Assembly: GCA_033765345.1 (NCBI GenBank)
Contig: JANRIC010000104.1
Location: 1 to 21,373 of the forward strand
From: JANRIC01 sp033765345
Lineage (GTDB): Bacteria; Bacteroidota; Bacteroidia; Cytophagales; Microscillaceae
Length of the DNA: 21,373 bases
Direction of reading: 5' to 3'
The notes below the pieces were generated by a model that made no database searches, was not told the origin of the DNA, and saw nothing but the letters and a program-made list of their open reading frames with translations. Position numbers and translations under genes: made by a program. Below are positions 7,153 to 15,691 of this stretch, piece after piece. How positions within the stretch are numbered: position 1 is the stretch's first letter; the number at the start of each line of letters is the position of its first letter.

Positions 7153-8439
7153 ATGAATATTCTCATATTAGGAAGTGGAGGGCGTGAACACGCATTCGCC
7201 TGGAAACTCGCCCAAAGTAACATTTGTGATCAATTGTTTGTCGCTCCCGGTAATGCCGGAACCGCTCAAGTGGCTACCAATGTACCTCTGAATCCTGAAG
7301 ATTTTGATCAAATAAAACAATTTGTACTCCAAAATCAAATTAAATTGGTATTGGTCGGACCGGAAGTGCCTTTAGTACAAGGAATTAAAGACTATTTCCG
7401 GGAAGATGAGGCGCTGCAATCCGTCTATCTAATTGGACCCGACCGCCGGGCAGCAGCACTCGAAGGAAGTAAGGATTTTGCCAAGTATTTTATGCAAAAG
7501 TACCAAATCCCTACAGCTACTTACCGTACCTTTGAACTCCACACCCTGGAAGAAGGTTTACTTTACCTCACTACACTTCAACCCCCCTTCGTATTAAAAG
7601 CAGACGGACTTGCCGCTGGCAAAGGGGTTATCATTGTAGAAAACCTCCACGAAGCCCAACAGCATCTTCGGGAAATGCTGCAAGAGCAAAAATTTGGTGC
7701 CGCCAGTACCAAAGTACTCATCGAGGAATTTCTTCGCGGTATTGAGGTTTCGGTTTTTGTTTTGACAGACGGACACGGCTACAAAATCCTCCCGGAAGCC
7801 AAAGACTACAAAAGAATTGGTGAAGGAGATACTGGACCTAATACTGGCGGTATGGGTGCCGTTTCGCCCGTACCTTTTGCTGATCAAGAGTTTATGGAGA
7901 AAGTAAAAAGCAGAATCATCCAACCTACTATGCAAGGTTTACAAGCTGAAAAGATGGATTATTCGGGCTTTATTTTTTTCGGACTCATCAATGTGCAGGG
8001 AGAACCCTATGTGATCGAATACAATATTCGAATGGGTGATCCTGAGACTCAGGTCGTTATGCCTAGACTACTTTCCGATTTCGGAGAAATGCTTTGGGCA
8101 ACTGCACAAAAACGACTGGCTGCATTTGAGCTTCTTATCAAAGATCAAATCACAGCTACAACAGTGCTTGTTTCTGGAGGGTATCCGGGAAAGTATGAAA
8201 AAGGAAAAGAAATATCCCATTTAGATATACTTAGTGAGGATGTGATCCCTTTTCATGCAGGTACAATACAAAAGAATAATACGATTTTAACGGATGGAGG
8301 TAGGGTTATGAGCATCACTGCACAAGGGGATACCCTGGAAGAAGTAATGCAAAAATGCCAAAAAGCTGCCAACCTGATTCAATTCGAGGGAAAGTATTTC
8401 CGAAAAGATATTGGACAGGATCTGCTACACCAATCTTAA
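7153..8439 (+). CDS. purD: phosphoribosylamine-glycine ligase (GAR synthetase)
   Basis: The 428-aa ATP-grasp enzyme joins phosphoribosylamine and glycine in the second step of purine synthesis. The N terminus 'ILGSGGREHAFAWKL' and the ATP-grasp blocks 'LKADGLAAGKGVII' and 'DYKRIGEGDTGPNTGGMG' are diagnostic, as is 'IEYNIRMGDPETQVV' for the metal/ATP site. The length is standard, so the enzyme looks monofunctional (not fused to PurM or PurN). It has its own promoter overlapping a palindrome. It is the only pur gene in the window. Confidence 0.97.
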   Translation: MNILILGSGGREHAFAWKLAQSNICDQLFVAPGNAGTAQVATNVPLNPEDFDQIKQFVLQNQIKLVLVGPEVPLVQGIKDYFREDEALQSVYLIGPDRRAAALEGSKDFAKYFMQKYQIPTATYRTFELHTLEEGLLYLTTLQPPFVLKADGLAAGKGVIIVENLHEAQQHLREMLQEQKFGAASTKVLIEEFLRGIEVSVFVLTDGHGYKILPEAKDYKRIGEGDTGPNTGGMGAVSPVPFADQEFMEKVKSRIIQPTMQGLQAEKMDYSGFIFFGLINVQGEPYVIEYNIRMGDPETQVVMPRLLSDFGEMLWATAQKRLAAFELLIKDQITATTVLVSGGYPGKYEKGKEISHLDILSEDVIPFHAGTIQKNNTILTDGGRVMSITAQGDTLEEVMQKCQKAANLIQFEGKYFRKDIGQDLLHQS

Positions 8440-8565
8440 ATCGTGTATACATATAAATATATTGTGATAAGAAATCCTGCTTTGACTCAGAAATATACCC
8501 AATTTAAAATCAACCTGAAACAAGTTAATTTATTTAATAATTAATAATGAATTAAATTTAAATCT

Positions 8566-9759
8566 ATGGGATGTTCTACTTGTGCCTCCGGAGGATGCTC
8601 AACAGCCAATAAAAAAACCAAATCCGGAGTAGGAGGATGCAAAAATAATGGAGTTTGCGGAACAGGAGGATGTAATAAGCTGAATACTTTTGACTGGCTC
8701 AGCAATATGGAAATTCCCTCCATCGATGGTTTTGATATTGTCGAAGTACGCTTTAAAAACGGTAAAAAAGAATTTTTTAGAAATACACAAAAATTAGACC
8801 TCACCACTGGCGATCACGTAGTGGTGGATATGCAAAATGGTTTTCACCTCGGTAAAGTCTCGCTCCAGGGTGAACTAGTAAGGCTTCAAATGCTGAGGAA
8901 AAAAATCAGTGATCAGGAAGAAATATTCCCCATTCTAAGAATAGCTACTTCCAAAGACCTGGATAAATTCGAGCAGACCCAAGAAAAAAACATGCCGACC
9001 ATGTACCGCGCTCGGCAAATTATTCGTGAGCTAGGACTCAAGATGAAACTCTCCGACGTGGAATACCAAGCCGATAATACCAAAGCTACTTTTTACTATT
9101 CGGCCGATGACCGCGTAGACTTTAGAGAGCTGATCAAATTACTGGCCTCCGAATTTAAAATCCGTGTCGAGATGAAACAAATCAGCCTACGTCAGGAAGC
9201 CAGCCGCCTTGGGGGTATTGGCTCTTGTGGCAGAGAATTGTGCTGCTCAACCTGGATTACCGAATTCAAAAGTGTATCAACAGCCGCAGCCAGATACCAA
9301 AATTTATCTCTTAATCCCAGCAAACTCTCCGGGCAATGTGGACGCTTAAAATGCTGCCTGAATTATGAACTGGAAACCTACATGGAGGCTCTTAAAGATA
9401 TTCCGACGGTAGAAGAACCCCTCAAAACCAAAAAAGGACCGGCTCACCTCTACAAAACCGATATTTTTAAGAAAATTATGTGGTTTGGATATAATGATGA
9501 AACCATCTGGCATCCCATTCCCATTGCCAGGGTGGAGATTGTCGTCAAGATGAATAAAGAAGGTAAAGTCCCTGAAACACTTCTGGAAGATTTCTTCGAA
9601 CCCATCGAGACCACAAGAGGAAGTATCATCGAGAAAGAAATTTCTAAAAAAACACCCAAAAACGAGAACTCCTCCGCCAATAACGCAAAAAATTTGTCCA
9701 AAAATAAAAAAAGAAAAAAAAGAAAACCCAATAAAAAAATTAATAATAAAAAAAGCTAA
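8566..9759 (+). CDS. ricT: RicT/PSP1-family protein (YaaT-like) with N-terminal Cys-rich segment
   Basis: The 397-aa protein contains the PSP1/RicT core with the two cysteine signatures of the family: 'GSCGRELCCSTW' (C221, C226, C227) and 'QCGRLKCCLNYE' (C258, C263, C264). In Bacillus, RicT works with RicA and RicF in an Fe-S-containing complex that affects RNase Y-dependent mRNA processing; those partners are not seen here. An extra Gly/Cys-rich N terminus has C3, C6, C11, C25, C31 and C36 before the conserved region. The C-terminal 60 residues are Lys/Asn-rich and probably disordered. gldH begins 3 bases after the stop codon, so the two genes are surely co-transcribed. The upstream 126 bp is AT-rich with no recognised promoter. 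Confidence 0.9.
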   Translation: MGCSTCASGGCSTANKKTKSGVGGCKNNGVCGTGGCNKLNTFDWLSNMEIPSIDGFDIVEVRFKNGKKEFFRNTQKLDLTTGDHVVVDMQNGFHLGKVSLQGELVRLQMLRKKISDQEEIFPILRIATSKDLDKFEQTQEKNMPTMYRARQIIRELGLKMKLSDVEYQADNTKATFYYSADDRVDFRELIKLLASEFKIRVEMKQISLRQEASRLGGIGSCGRELCCSTWITEFKSVSTAAARYQNLSLNPSKLSGQCGRLKCCLNYELETYMEALKDIPTVEEPLKTKKGPAHLYKTDIFKKIMWFGYNDETIWHPIPIARVEIVVKMNKEGKVPETLLEDFFEPIETTRGSIIEKEISKKTPKNENSSANNAKNLSKNKKRKKRKPNKKINNKKS

Positions 9760-9762
9760 ACC

Positions 9763-10254
9763 TTGAAAATTACGTCTAATCGCTTCTTCCTTTTTTATCT
9801 GATCCTGGGGGCATTTTGCTTAAATGCCTGCCAGAGTCAGAATTTTTATGAAAAATATTATGACCTGCCCAATTCGGAATGGTTTGTAGATTCGGTGCTA
9901 AGTTTTGACTTTGAAATCAAAGAAGCCCAAAAAACCTATAATTTTTATTATTTTATCAGAAACTCTATCTCCTACCCTTATAGTAATCTCTACGTAAACT
10001 TCTACCTTGAAAACTCACAAGGTGAAGTACTGGATAAAGAATTACAAAATATTACGCTTTTTAATGCCAAAACTGGCAAACCCTTCGGTGCAGGTTTGGG
10101 GGATATTTTCAGCCACGAACTCCCCCCTCCAAAACTTACCCGGTATACCTTTCCCAAACCTGGTAAATATACTTTCAAACTCAAACAGTATATGCGAGAA
10201 GACCCCATCAAAGGTATGATCACCATGGGTTTGATCATTCAGGAAGTAAAATAA
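9763..10254 (+). CDS. gldH: gliding motility lipoprotein GldH
   Basis: The 163-aa lipoprotein has a signal peptide ending in a lipobox L20-N21-A22-C23. The mature part shows the GldH pattern: 'NSEWFVDSVLSFDFEI', 'NFYYFIRNSISYPYSNLYVNF' and 'GKYTFKLKQYMREDPIKGM'. GldH is required for gliding in Flavobacterium and is anchored in the envelope with the type IX secretion/gliding machinery; its exact job is unsettled. The start codon is TTG at 9763, only 3 bases after ricT; no ATG gives a complete signal peptide. The ricT-gldH pairing recurs in Bacteroidota, to my knowledge. It supports a gliding or T9SS-bearing organism, though other gld genes are not in the window. Confidence 0.9.
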   Translation: MKITSNRFFLFYLILGAFCLNACQSQNFYEKYYDLPNSEWFVDSVLSFDFEIKEAQKTYNFYYFIRNSISYPYSNLYVNFYLENSQGEVLDKELQNITLFNAKTGKPFGAGLGDIFSHELPPPKLTRYTFPKPGKYTFKLKQYMREDPIKGMITMGLIIQEVK

Positions 10255-10295
10255 ACTGAAATGGAAAATTATTTTTTCCCCAATAAAATCTCTAT

Positions 10296-10303
10296 TAATT
10301 TTG
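10296..10303 (+). promoter_or_regulatory. candidate -7 box for the Lon-N gene / thr operon
   Basis: TAATTTTG matches TAnnTTTG exactly and lies about 31 bp before the ATG at 10335. The -33 region is only a T-run (10272-10277). This may drive the Lon-N gene, thrC and thrB together. Confidence 0.45.
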
Positions 10304-10334
10304 CAGATAGTGTACCGTTTTACAGATATCGAAA

Positions 10335-10970
10335 ATGGAAAAAATAATTCCTTTATTTCCCCTCAATCTTGTCGTCTTCCCTAATGAAGAACTAAATCTG
10401 CATATCTTCGAACCACGCTACAGACAACTTGTAAAAGACTGCCAAGATCAGGCATTGACCTTCGGAATTCCTACCTTCATAGACGATAAGGTAGCTGACT
10501 ATGGTACCGAGGTTCATATCACCCAGATAGAACGCATATACGACGACGGGCGTTTGGATATTAAAACACGTGGGCTGCAAGTATTCAAAATGATAACTTT
10601 TGAAAATCCTCTCGATGATCGCCTGTATGCCGGAGGGCTCGTAAAAATGATTAAGACTGACCTAATCTTTGATCAAAATACGCAGAATGAACTAATCCGA
10701 AAAGTCAGTGAATTGTATGATATTCTCCAGATTAATGTCAATATCAGCGAACAGATATTTAATATCGTGTCTTTTGAAATAGCCCATAAAGTAGGGCTAT
10801 CCATTGAGCAGGAATATGAAATCCTTCAATTAGAAACCGAAAACGAAAGACAGGAATACCTCATCGACCACCTCAACAAAGCCATTCCGGTGATCAATGA
10901 AATGGAGCGTACCAAGCAAATTATTCGTATGAATGGACATTTTAAATACTTTGACCCTTTGAATTTTTAA
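10335..10970 (+). CDS. stand-alone Lon substrate-binding (LON N-terminal) domain protein
   Basis: The 211-aa soluble protein begins 'IIPLFPLNLVVFPNEELNLHIFEPRYRQLV', the hallmark of the Lon N-terminal substrate-recognition domain. The family motif 'GLQVFKMI' follows near residues 80-90. There is no AAA+ or protease domain, so it cannot degrade proteins itself. Free-standing LON domains are widespread in bacteria and their role is unclear; they may recognise unfolded clients or bind a partner. It is 22 bp upstream of thrC on the same strand, likely in one transcript, although no link with threonine synthesis is evident. Confidence 0.88.
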   Translation: MEKIIPLFPLNLVVFPNEELNLHIFEPRYRQLVKDCQDQALTFGIPTFIDDKVADYGTEVHITQIERIYDDGRLDIKTRGLQVFKMITFENPLDDRLYAGGLVKMIKTDLIFDQNTQNELIRKVSELYDILQINVNISEQIFNIVSFEIAHKVGLSIEQEYEILQLETENERQEYLIDHLNKAIPVINEMERTKQIIRMNGHFKYFDPLNF

Positions 10971-10992
10971 TTTTTCGGCTTATCCTATACGT

Positions 10993-12390
10993 ATGACCAA
11001 TTACCAACTCTTTTATCAAAGCACTAACAAGGATTTGCAAAATGGTAACCAGGGCAGATTCTCATTTCAAGAAGCATTACTCACAGGATTGGCTCCTGAC
11101 GATGGGCTGTTTGTCTTTAATCAAATTCCCCAACTTGACTTTTCTGCTCTCGAACAATTACGTGGAAGAGCCTATCACGAACTAGCTTACTACATCCTTG
11201 AATTATTTCTTCGTCAAGAGATTCCGGCAGATCAACTAAAAAATATTGTTCAGACCACTTATGCACCCAATCCTAAGTGGGAGAGAGGTGTCTCGATTCC
11301 CTTGGAATTGGTAAAAGAAAATACTTTTATAGCCAGGCTAGATCAAGGTCCGACGGCTTCATTCAAAGATTTTGCCGCACAATTTATGGCGCGCCTCTTC
11401 GATTATTACCGCAAACCCAACCAACAAATTACGATTTTAGTGGCTACTTCTGGTGATACAGGAAGTGCCGTAGGAGAAGCATTTAAAGGGCTGGAAGGGA
11501 TTAAAGTATATATTCTGTATCCTAAAAACGAAGTCAGCCCTATCCAAAAACATCAGCTGGAAACCATCGGCGATAATGTGATTACTCTTTCTATAGATGC
11601 CAAATTTGATGATTGTCAGGCATTTGTCAAACAAGCTTTTCTCGATCCTGAACTTTCAGGATTGAATCTTAGCTCTGCCAATTCAATCAATATCGGACGA
11701 TTGATCCCCCAAGCGATCTATTATGTGTATATCTATTTGCAAATAAGTCGTGCTTGGGAGCCGCTCGTTTTTAGCATTCCATCCGGGAATCTGGGCAATT
11801 CTCTGGCCTGCGAAATTGCCCGCAGAATGGGGCTTCCTGTCAAAAAAATATTGATTGCCACCAACGCCAACAATGCCTTTCCGAAATTTCTACAAACTGG
11901 AGCATACCATAAAATATCTCCTTCTCTCGAATGTGTCTCTAACGCAATGAATGTAGGTAACCCCAGCAATCTGGCGCGGTATTTTCACCTTTTTGGAGGA
12001 ATAGTAGATAAATCAGGCAATGTATTCCAAGCTCCAGATCTGCATGCCATGCGGGAAGTACTCAGCGGGTATGATTTTTCGGATGAGCAAACCCTGGCTG
12101 CGATGCAAAAAGTTTACAGGGAATATCAGATTTTGCTCGAGCCCCACGGAGCAATCGGCTGGCTGGCTCTTGAACAGTTTGAACTTGAAAACCCTGAGCT
12201 CAAACATCTCAAAAAAGTAATCATTGAGACGGCACATCCGGCAAAATTTCCTGAAACAATTGAGGATAGTTTATCCATTTCTCCTGAAAATACGCCATTT
12301 TTGCAAGCAATTCAGGAAAAAACAGGGTATTCAATAGCCATGCCCAACGATTATACCTATTTTAAGAATTTTCTACTGCAAAATACCTGA
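10993..12390 (+). CDS. thrC: threonine synthase
   Basis: The 465-aa PLP enzyme converts O-phosphohomoserine to threonine. The PLP lysine is K125 in 'GPTASFKDFAAQFM'. 'ATSGDTGSAVG' (151-161) and the phosphate-binding 'PSGNLGN' (263-269) are both intact. The N-terminal 'FQEALLTGLAPDDGLF' is also typical. The length fits the class without a plant-type SAM-binding N terminus. thrB follows after 42 bp, an order (C then B) reversed from the classic thrABC operon, and no aspartokinase/homoserine dehydrogenase gene is present in the window. Confidence 0.96.
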   Translation: MTNYQLFYQSTNKDLQNGNQGRFSFQEALLTGLAPDDGLFVFNQIPQLDFSALEQLRGRAYHELAYYILELFLRQEIPADQLKNIVQTTYAPNPKWERGVSIPLELVKENTFIARLDQGPTASFKDFAAQFMARLFDYYRKPNQQITILVATSGDTGSAVGEAFKGLEGIKVYILYPKNEVSPIQKHQLETIGDNVITLSIDAKFDDCQAFVKQAFLDPELSGLNLSSANSINIGRLIPQAIYYVYIYLQISRAWEPLVFSIPSGNLGNSLACEIARRMGLPVKKILIATNANNAFPKFLQTGAYHKISPSLECVSNAMNVGNPSNLARYFHLFGGIVDKSGNVFQAPDLHAMREVLSGYDFSDEQTLAAMQKVYREYQILLEPHGAIGWLALEQFELENPELKHLKKVIIETAHPAKFPETIEDSLSISPENTPFLQAIQEKTGYSIAMPNDYTYFKNFLLQNT

Positions 12391-12432
12391 ATACAAAAAG
12401 AAAAATCCTTTAAATAATTATACCTATCAGGA

Positions 12433-13359
12433 ATGAGTGAATGGATCAAAGTATTTGCCCCGGCAACTATCGGAAACATCGGACCCGGCTTTGATGTGCT
12501 GGGTTTATCTGTAAAATATATCGGCGATATTGTAGAGGCACGAAAAATTGAAAAAGGAGTACTGATTAGCTCCATTGAGTCGGATATTCCTTTGAGTAGT
12601 GATCCCAAGGAAAATACCGCAGGTATAGCTGCCCAAGAAGTATTAGATACCTTGAATATTACAGAAGGTGTAGAGCTAAAAATCAAAAAAGGAATGCCTT
12701 CAGGCTCAGGTTTGGGCTCAAGTGCTGCCTCTGCGGCTGCGGCCGCTTTTGCTACCAATTACCTTTTTGGCAATTTGCTCAGTAAAGAAGAACTTATTTT
12801 GCCTGCCACACGTGCAGAAGCACACGTTTCTGGGGATTTTTTTGCAGATAATACAGCTCCTTGTTTGCTTGGCGGGGCTACTTTGACTCGTTCCTGTCTG
12901 CCTTTGGATGTCACCAAAATCGGATCTATCAGCAATTTGATTATCATATTGGTCACTCCGAAGATTATTGTTTTGACCAAAGAAGCTCGGGATATTCTTC
13001 CCAAACAAGTGCCTTTAAAGGATTTTGTGTTTAATATGGCAAACTCCTGCCTCATTACGGCAGCATTTGCCAAAGATGATTACAGCCTTTTTGCTCGTAG
13101 CCTGAATGACGAGATCATTGAGCCTGCCCGCGCTCCCTTGATTACTGGATTTTCTGAAGTAAAAAGGAATGCACTCAGTGCAGGTGCAGACGGGCTGGCG
13201 ATTTCAGGCTCCGGTCCTAGCATTTTTGCCATTACGAATGACATGAAAAAAGCCCGGTTTATTGAAGATGCCATGCTGAGGACTTTCCGAAAATATGGAG
13301 TAGAGTCCAGCAGTCAGATTACAGAAGTAGACAATGAAGGAACCAGAATTATAGAATAA
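12433..13359 (+). CDS. thrB: homoserine kinase
   Basis: The 308-aa GHMP-superfamily kinase phosphorylates homoserine to supply threonine synthase. The ATP-binding glycine/serine motif 'MPSGSGLGSSAASAAAA' (about 88-104), the N-terminal 'APATIGNIGPGFDVLGL' and the C-terminal 'AISGSGPSIFAI' motif are all intact, so the enzyme should be active. It is cytoplasmic and forms a two-gene threonine unit with thrC directly upstream. No clear terminator was found after it. Confidence 0.96.
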   Translation: MSEWIKVFAPATIGNIGPGFDVLGLSVKYIGDIVEARKIEKGVLISSIESDIPLSSDPKENTAGIAAQEVLDTLNITEGVELKIKKGMPSGSGLGSSAASAAAAAFATNYLFGNLLSKEELILPATRAEAHVSGDFFADNTAPCLLGGATLTRSCLPLDVTKIGSISNLIIILVTPKIIVLTKEARDILPKQVPLKDFVFNMANSCLITAAFAKDDYSLFARSLNDEIIEPARAPLITGFSEVKRNALSAGADGLAISGSGPSIFAITNDMKKARFIEDAMLRTFRKYGVESSSQITEVDNEGTRIIE

Positions 13360-13439
13360 ATTTTGCGGCAATTCAGCGTAAGCTTTGTGTTTTATGATTA
13401 TTTTGCTATATTGTCATAAATCATCATACATACTTGCCT

Positions 13440-13799
13440 ATGCGAAAATCTCTACTACTAATTCCTTGTTTGATAATAGGGTGTGCTTTTATGATCAAAG
13501 CACAAAGTCCTCAGTCAGTTATCTCACCCAATGAAGTACTGATTTATAACCAAAGTTATATGGATATTTTGGTACACGTGAGTTTTAAAAACAATAAGTG
13601 GAAAAAACAAAGAATGGACGCCGAAGAATGGATGATCCTCAAGCTAAAAGGTAAAAACTCCCTGCTGAAAGTGTCTACTCCCGGACTTGCGCCCAGTACC
13701 GTGCTTTTTCATTTGGAAGGGGGAAAAAAATATGATATCTTTTGGTATGCTTCCAAAAGGCGACTGGATATTGCTGAGTTTAAAGATACCCATAATTAA
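13440..13799 (+). CDS. small exported hypothetical protein
   Basis: The protein is 119 aa from the ATG at 13440. An in-frame TTG at 13434 only adds two residues and is less likely. An N-terminal signal peptide (MRKSLLLIPCLIIGCAFMIKAQS) predicts export, with cleavage probably after the AQ region. The mature part is about 95 residues with a beta-rich pattern, Lys-rich stretches ('KNNKWKKQRM', 'LEGGKKYDIFWY') and no cysteines. I do not recognise the family. It stands alone downstream of thrB and converges with the minus-strand gene at 13829. Confidence 0.75.
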   Translation: MRKSLLLIPCLIIGCAFMIKAQSPQSVISPNEVLIYNQSYMDILVHVSFKNNKWKKQRMDAEEWMILKLKGKNSLLKVSTPGLAPSTVLFHLEGGKKYDIFWYASKRRLDIAEFKDTHN

Positions 13800-13828
13800 C
13801 TAACCGTACGATTGCTGTATTTTCTGGT

Positions 13829-14152
13829 TTATGAGCGTTGGAAAGATGTGATCATTTTTCCCAAGCGGTGAAACATTTTTTTCTCAAAGTTCCAAAAAAA
13901 ATGAAATTGCCCGAATAAAAAACCATAAGCCAAAAGTAATACCTGATAAACTGGTAAAATGATCAAAAGATACAGCAAAAATCTAAGGCTGGATGAGGCA
14001 ATATGATCCAAGCCAAATAACCACAAGATTGGTTCTTTTAAAAATAAGACGCTAAACCCTGTGCAGCTAAATACTGCCAAAACCAGTATTACCTGCTTGA
14101 TACTTTGCAATCCCCAACGTTGTTGAAGCTTTTTTATCCAGTTTGATTTCAT
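13829..14152 (-). CDS. DUF6787-like two-helix membrane protein
   Basis: The 107-aa protein has two probable membrane helices (about 19-40 and 57-80) with a basic N terminus and a basic C-terminal tail. The 'FGQFHFFWNFEKKMFHRLGKM' stretch after the second helix resembles a small Bacteroidota family (DUF6787), sometimes mislabelled as diacylglyceryl transferase. The catalytic residues of Lgt are not present, and the protein is far too short for it. The function is unknown. A TATCTTTG box on the minus strand lies 8 bp before the start, which would give an almost leaderless transcript. Confidence 0.7.
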   Translation of the reverse strand: MKSNWIKKLQQRWGLQSIKQVILVLAVFSCTGFSVLFLKEPILWLFGLDHIASSSLRFLLYLLIILPVYQVLLLAYGFLFGQFHFFWNFEKKMFHRLGKMITSFQRS

Positions 14153-14159
14153 AAAGGCA

Positions 14160-14167
14160 CAAAGATA
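14160..14167 (-). promoter_or_regulatory. candidate -7 box for the DUF6787-like gene
   Basis: The minus strand reads TATCTTTG, an exact TAnnTTTG match. The only TTTG upstream (14181-14184) is 13 nt away, shorter than usual, so support rests on the -7 alone. Confidence 0.3.
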
Positions 14168-14239
14168 ACTGATATTTTAGCAAAATGCCGAAAATATCTC
14201 AACAAGAATAAAAGCTTCAAAGTTTGTGACTCCCTCCAA

Positions 14240-14267
14240 AATCCTCTTACCGGGTTATAAGAGGATT
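14240..14267 (-). terminator. perfect 10-bp hairpin after the coiled-coil gene, possible terminator
   Basis: Arms 14240-14249 (AATCCTCTTA) and 14258-14267 (TAAGAGGATT) pair perfectly around an 8-nt loop, 24 bp downstream of the stop of the minus-strand gene at 14292. Only a short TTTT follows on the minus strand, so termination strength is doubtful. Confidence 0.45.
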
Positions 14268-14291
14268 GAGAAGGAAACGGGGAGACGTCTA

Positions 14292-14639
14292 CTAAGACTG
14301 TATGGAACTTACGTCTTGTAAGAACAAATCAAAACAGGTTTTTAAACCTTTGTAAGATTTTACAAACCTTTCTAAACCCTCTTGAGGGGCATTTAGGGCG
14401 ACACGTTCAGCTTGGACTTCATTTGGGGCTTCGGAGGAGCTGCTGCGATAGGTGTTGATTTCTTCCAACTTTCGGGTGAAATCTTCCTGAAATCGGCTAG
14501 CCAAATGAAGAATTTCACTATCCATTTCAGAGGCAGTTATTTCATTCAGTCGATTTTGATAATAACTGATCTCATTTTGATAGTAATTCAGTTTTTTCAT
14601 CATGGATTGATGATTTTGGGGTGTGGTTAGCATTTCCAT
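14292..14639 (-). CDS. small coiled-coil hypothetical protein
   Basis: The 115-aa protein is soluble and strongly helical, without a signal peptide. Residues 12-65 ('KKLNYYQNEISYYQNRLNEI...') have heptad-like hydrophobic spacing and suggest a coiled coil. A Ser/Glu/Ala-rich linker (about 66-85) leads to a second helix ending 'LKTCFDLFLQDVSSIQS'. I do not recognise a family. It lies between the metal importer operon and the DUF6787-like gene on the same strand, but it is separated from the importer by 116 bp of AT-rich DNA and probably has its own promoter. Confidence 0.65.
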   Translation of the reverse strand: MEMLTTPQNHQSMMKKLNYYQNEISYYQNRLNEITASEMDSEILHLASRFQEDFTRKLEEINTYRSSSSEAPNEVQAERVALNAPQEGLERFVKSYKGLKTCFDLFLQDVSSIQS

Positions 14640-14755
14640 AATCTTTGGGTTGTTAATGTAAAATTTTGTGTTAAGTTAACTATTAATTCCCAATAAATTA
14701 ATGACGAATGTCAGATTCACGCAGGATTTATAAAAAAAAATGTAAAGTACTATTT

Positions 14756-15628
14756 TTAAAACATATTTTGAATTTTTTTCTTTTTTTGAAAAAATAAGCC
14801 GTATTTCGGTGCCCAAAGAAAAACTAGCCCAAATTCTACACCCAAGGCTGCGGCCATCCCTCCGGCAATTGATCCATTGATCCATACAGCCAGATAATAT
14901 CCTGTTATGGCAGTAAGTATCCCCAAAAGTAAGGAAAGCACCAGCATCCAGCGTAAATTATCGGTGAGCAAATAGGCAATACTTGGCGGACCGACCAAAA
15001 AAGCTACTACCAGGATAGCACCCACGGCCTCAAAAGACATAACTGTGGTAAAAGATACGGCACTCATCAACGCATAATGCCAAAAGGCGGTAGAGATACC
15101 CATAGAAGCAGCAAATACTTCATCGAAAGTTGTAACGAATAAGGCTTTATAACCCAGCACGATAAATGCAATAATACCCAGCAATAAGATACTTAGGATC
15201 CCAACGGTACGTGGAATTTCACGGTTGGCAATATTCCAGGTATCCAAAGGCACATAAGCGATCTCACCATACAATACACAATCCTGGTCTAAATCTACCT
15301 GACCGGCATACAGGGAAATTAAGATGACTCCTATGGCAAAAAGCCAGGTAAATGATACCCCAATAGCGGCATCTATCTGCATTTTGCCTTGTTTGTGAAG
15401 TGTCTCGATGAGTACAGTGACGAGAACTCCAAACACACCCGCTCCCATAAGCATAGGCAAGGAGTCACGATTTTGGGCTAGTAGATAGGCTATTACAATT
15501 CCGGGTAGGACAGCGTGTGAAATGGCATCTCCGACCATAGCCATTTTACGAAGCAATAAAAAGCAGCCCAGCAGACTACAACAGGCTGCAACAAGTATTC
15601 CGGTAAGTATAATCCAAAAGGTATCCAT
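14756..15628 (-). CDS. metal ABC transporter permease (ABC-3 family, TroD/MntD-like)
   Basis: The 290-aa integral membrane protein has about eight hydrophobic helices and the ABC-3 family hallmark 'LLLRKMAMVGDAISHAVLPGI' near residues 23-43. 'AVGAILVVAFLVGPPSIAYLL' in the C-terminal half is also typical. It forms the membrane channel of a Mn/Zn/Fe importer with the other permease (15692-16990), powered by the ATPase at 17011. It is the last gene of the operon, 63 bp after the first permease. The C terminus is a short Lys-rich tail, with no extra domain. Confidence 0.93.
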   Translation of the reverse strand: MDTFWIILTGILVAACCSLLGCFLLLRKMAMVGDAISHAVLPGIVIAYLLAQNRDSLPMLMGAGVFGVLVTVLIETLHKQGKMQIDAAIGVSFTWLFAIGVILISLYAGQVDLDQDCVLYGEIAYVPLDTWNIANREIPRTVGILSILLLGIIAFIVLGYKALFVTTFDEVFAASMGISTAFWHYALMSAVSFTTVMSFEAVGAILVVAFLVGPPSIAYLLTDNLRWMLVLSLLLGILTAITGYYLAVWINGSIAGGMAAALGVEFGLVFLWAPKYGLFFQKKKKIQNMF

Positions 15629-15691
15629 AGGTTTTGTAAGATTAATTTTTTAAAAAGTAAATTACGGATCAACAGATTTGGTTGTATTCAT

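Noticed and set aside
10263..10279. Hairpin GGAAAA/TTTTCC after gldH as a terminator
   Set aside because: Only a 6-bp A/T-rich stem; too weak to call.
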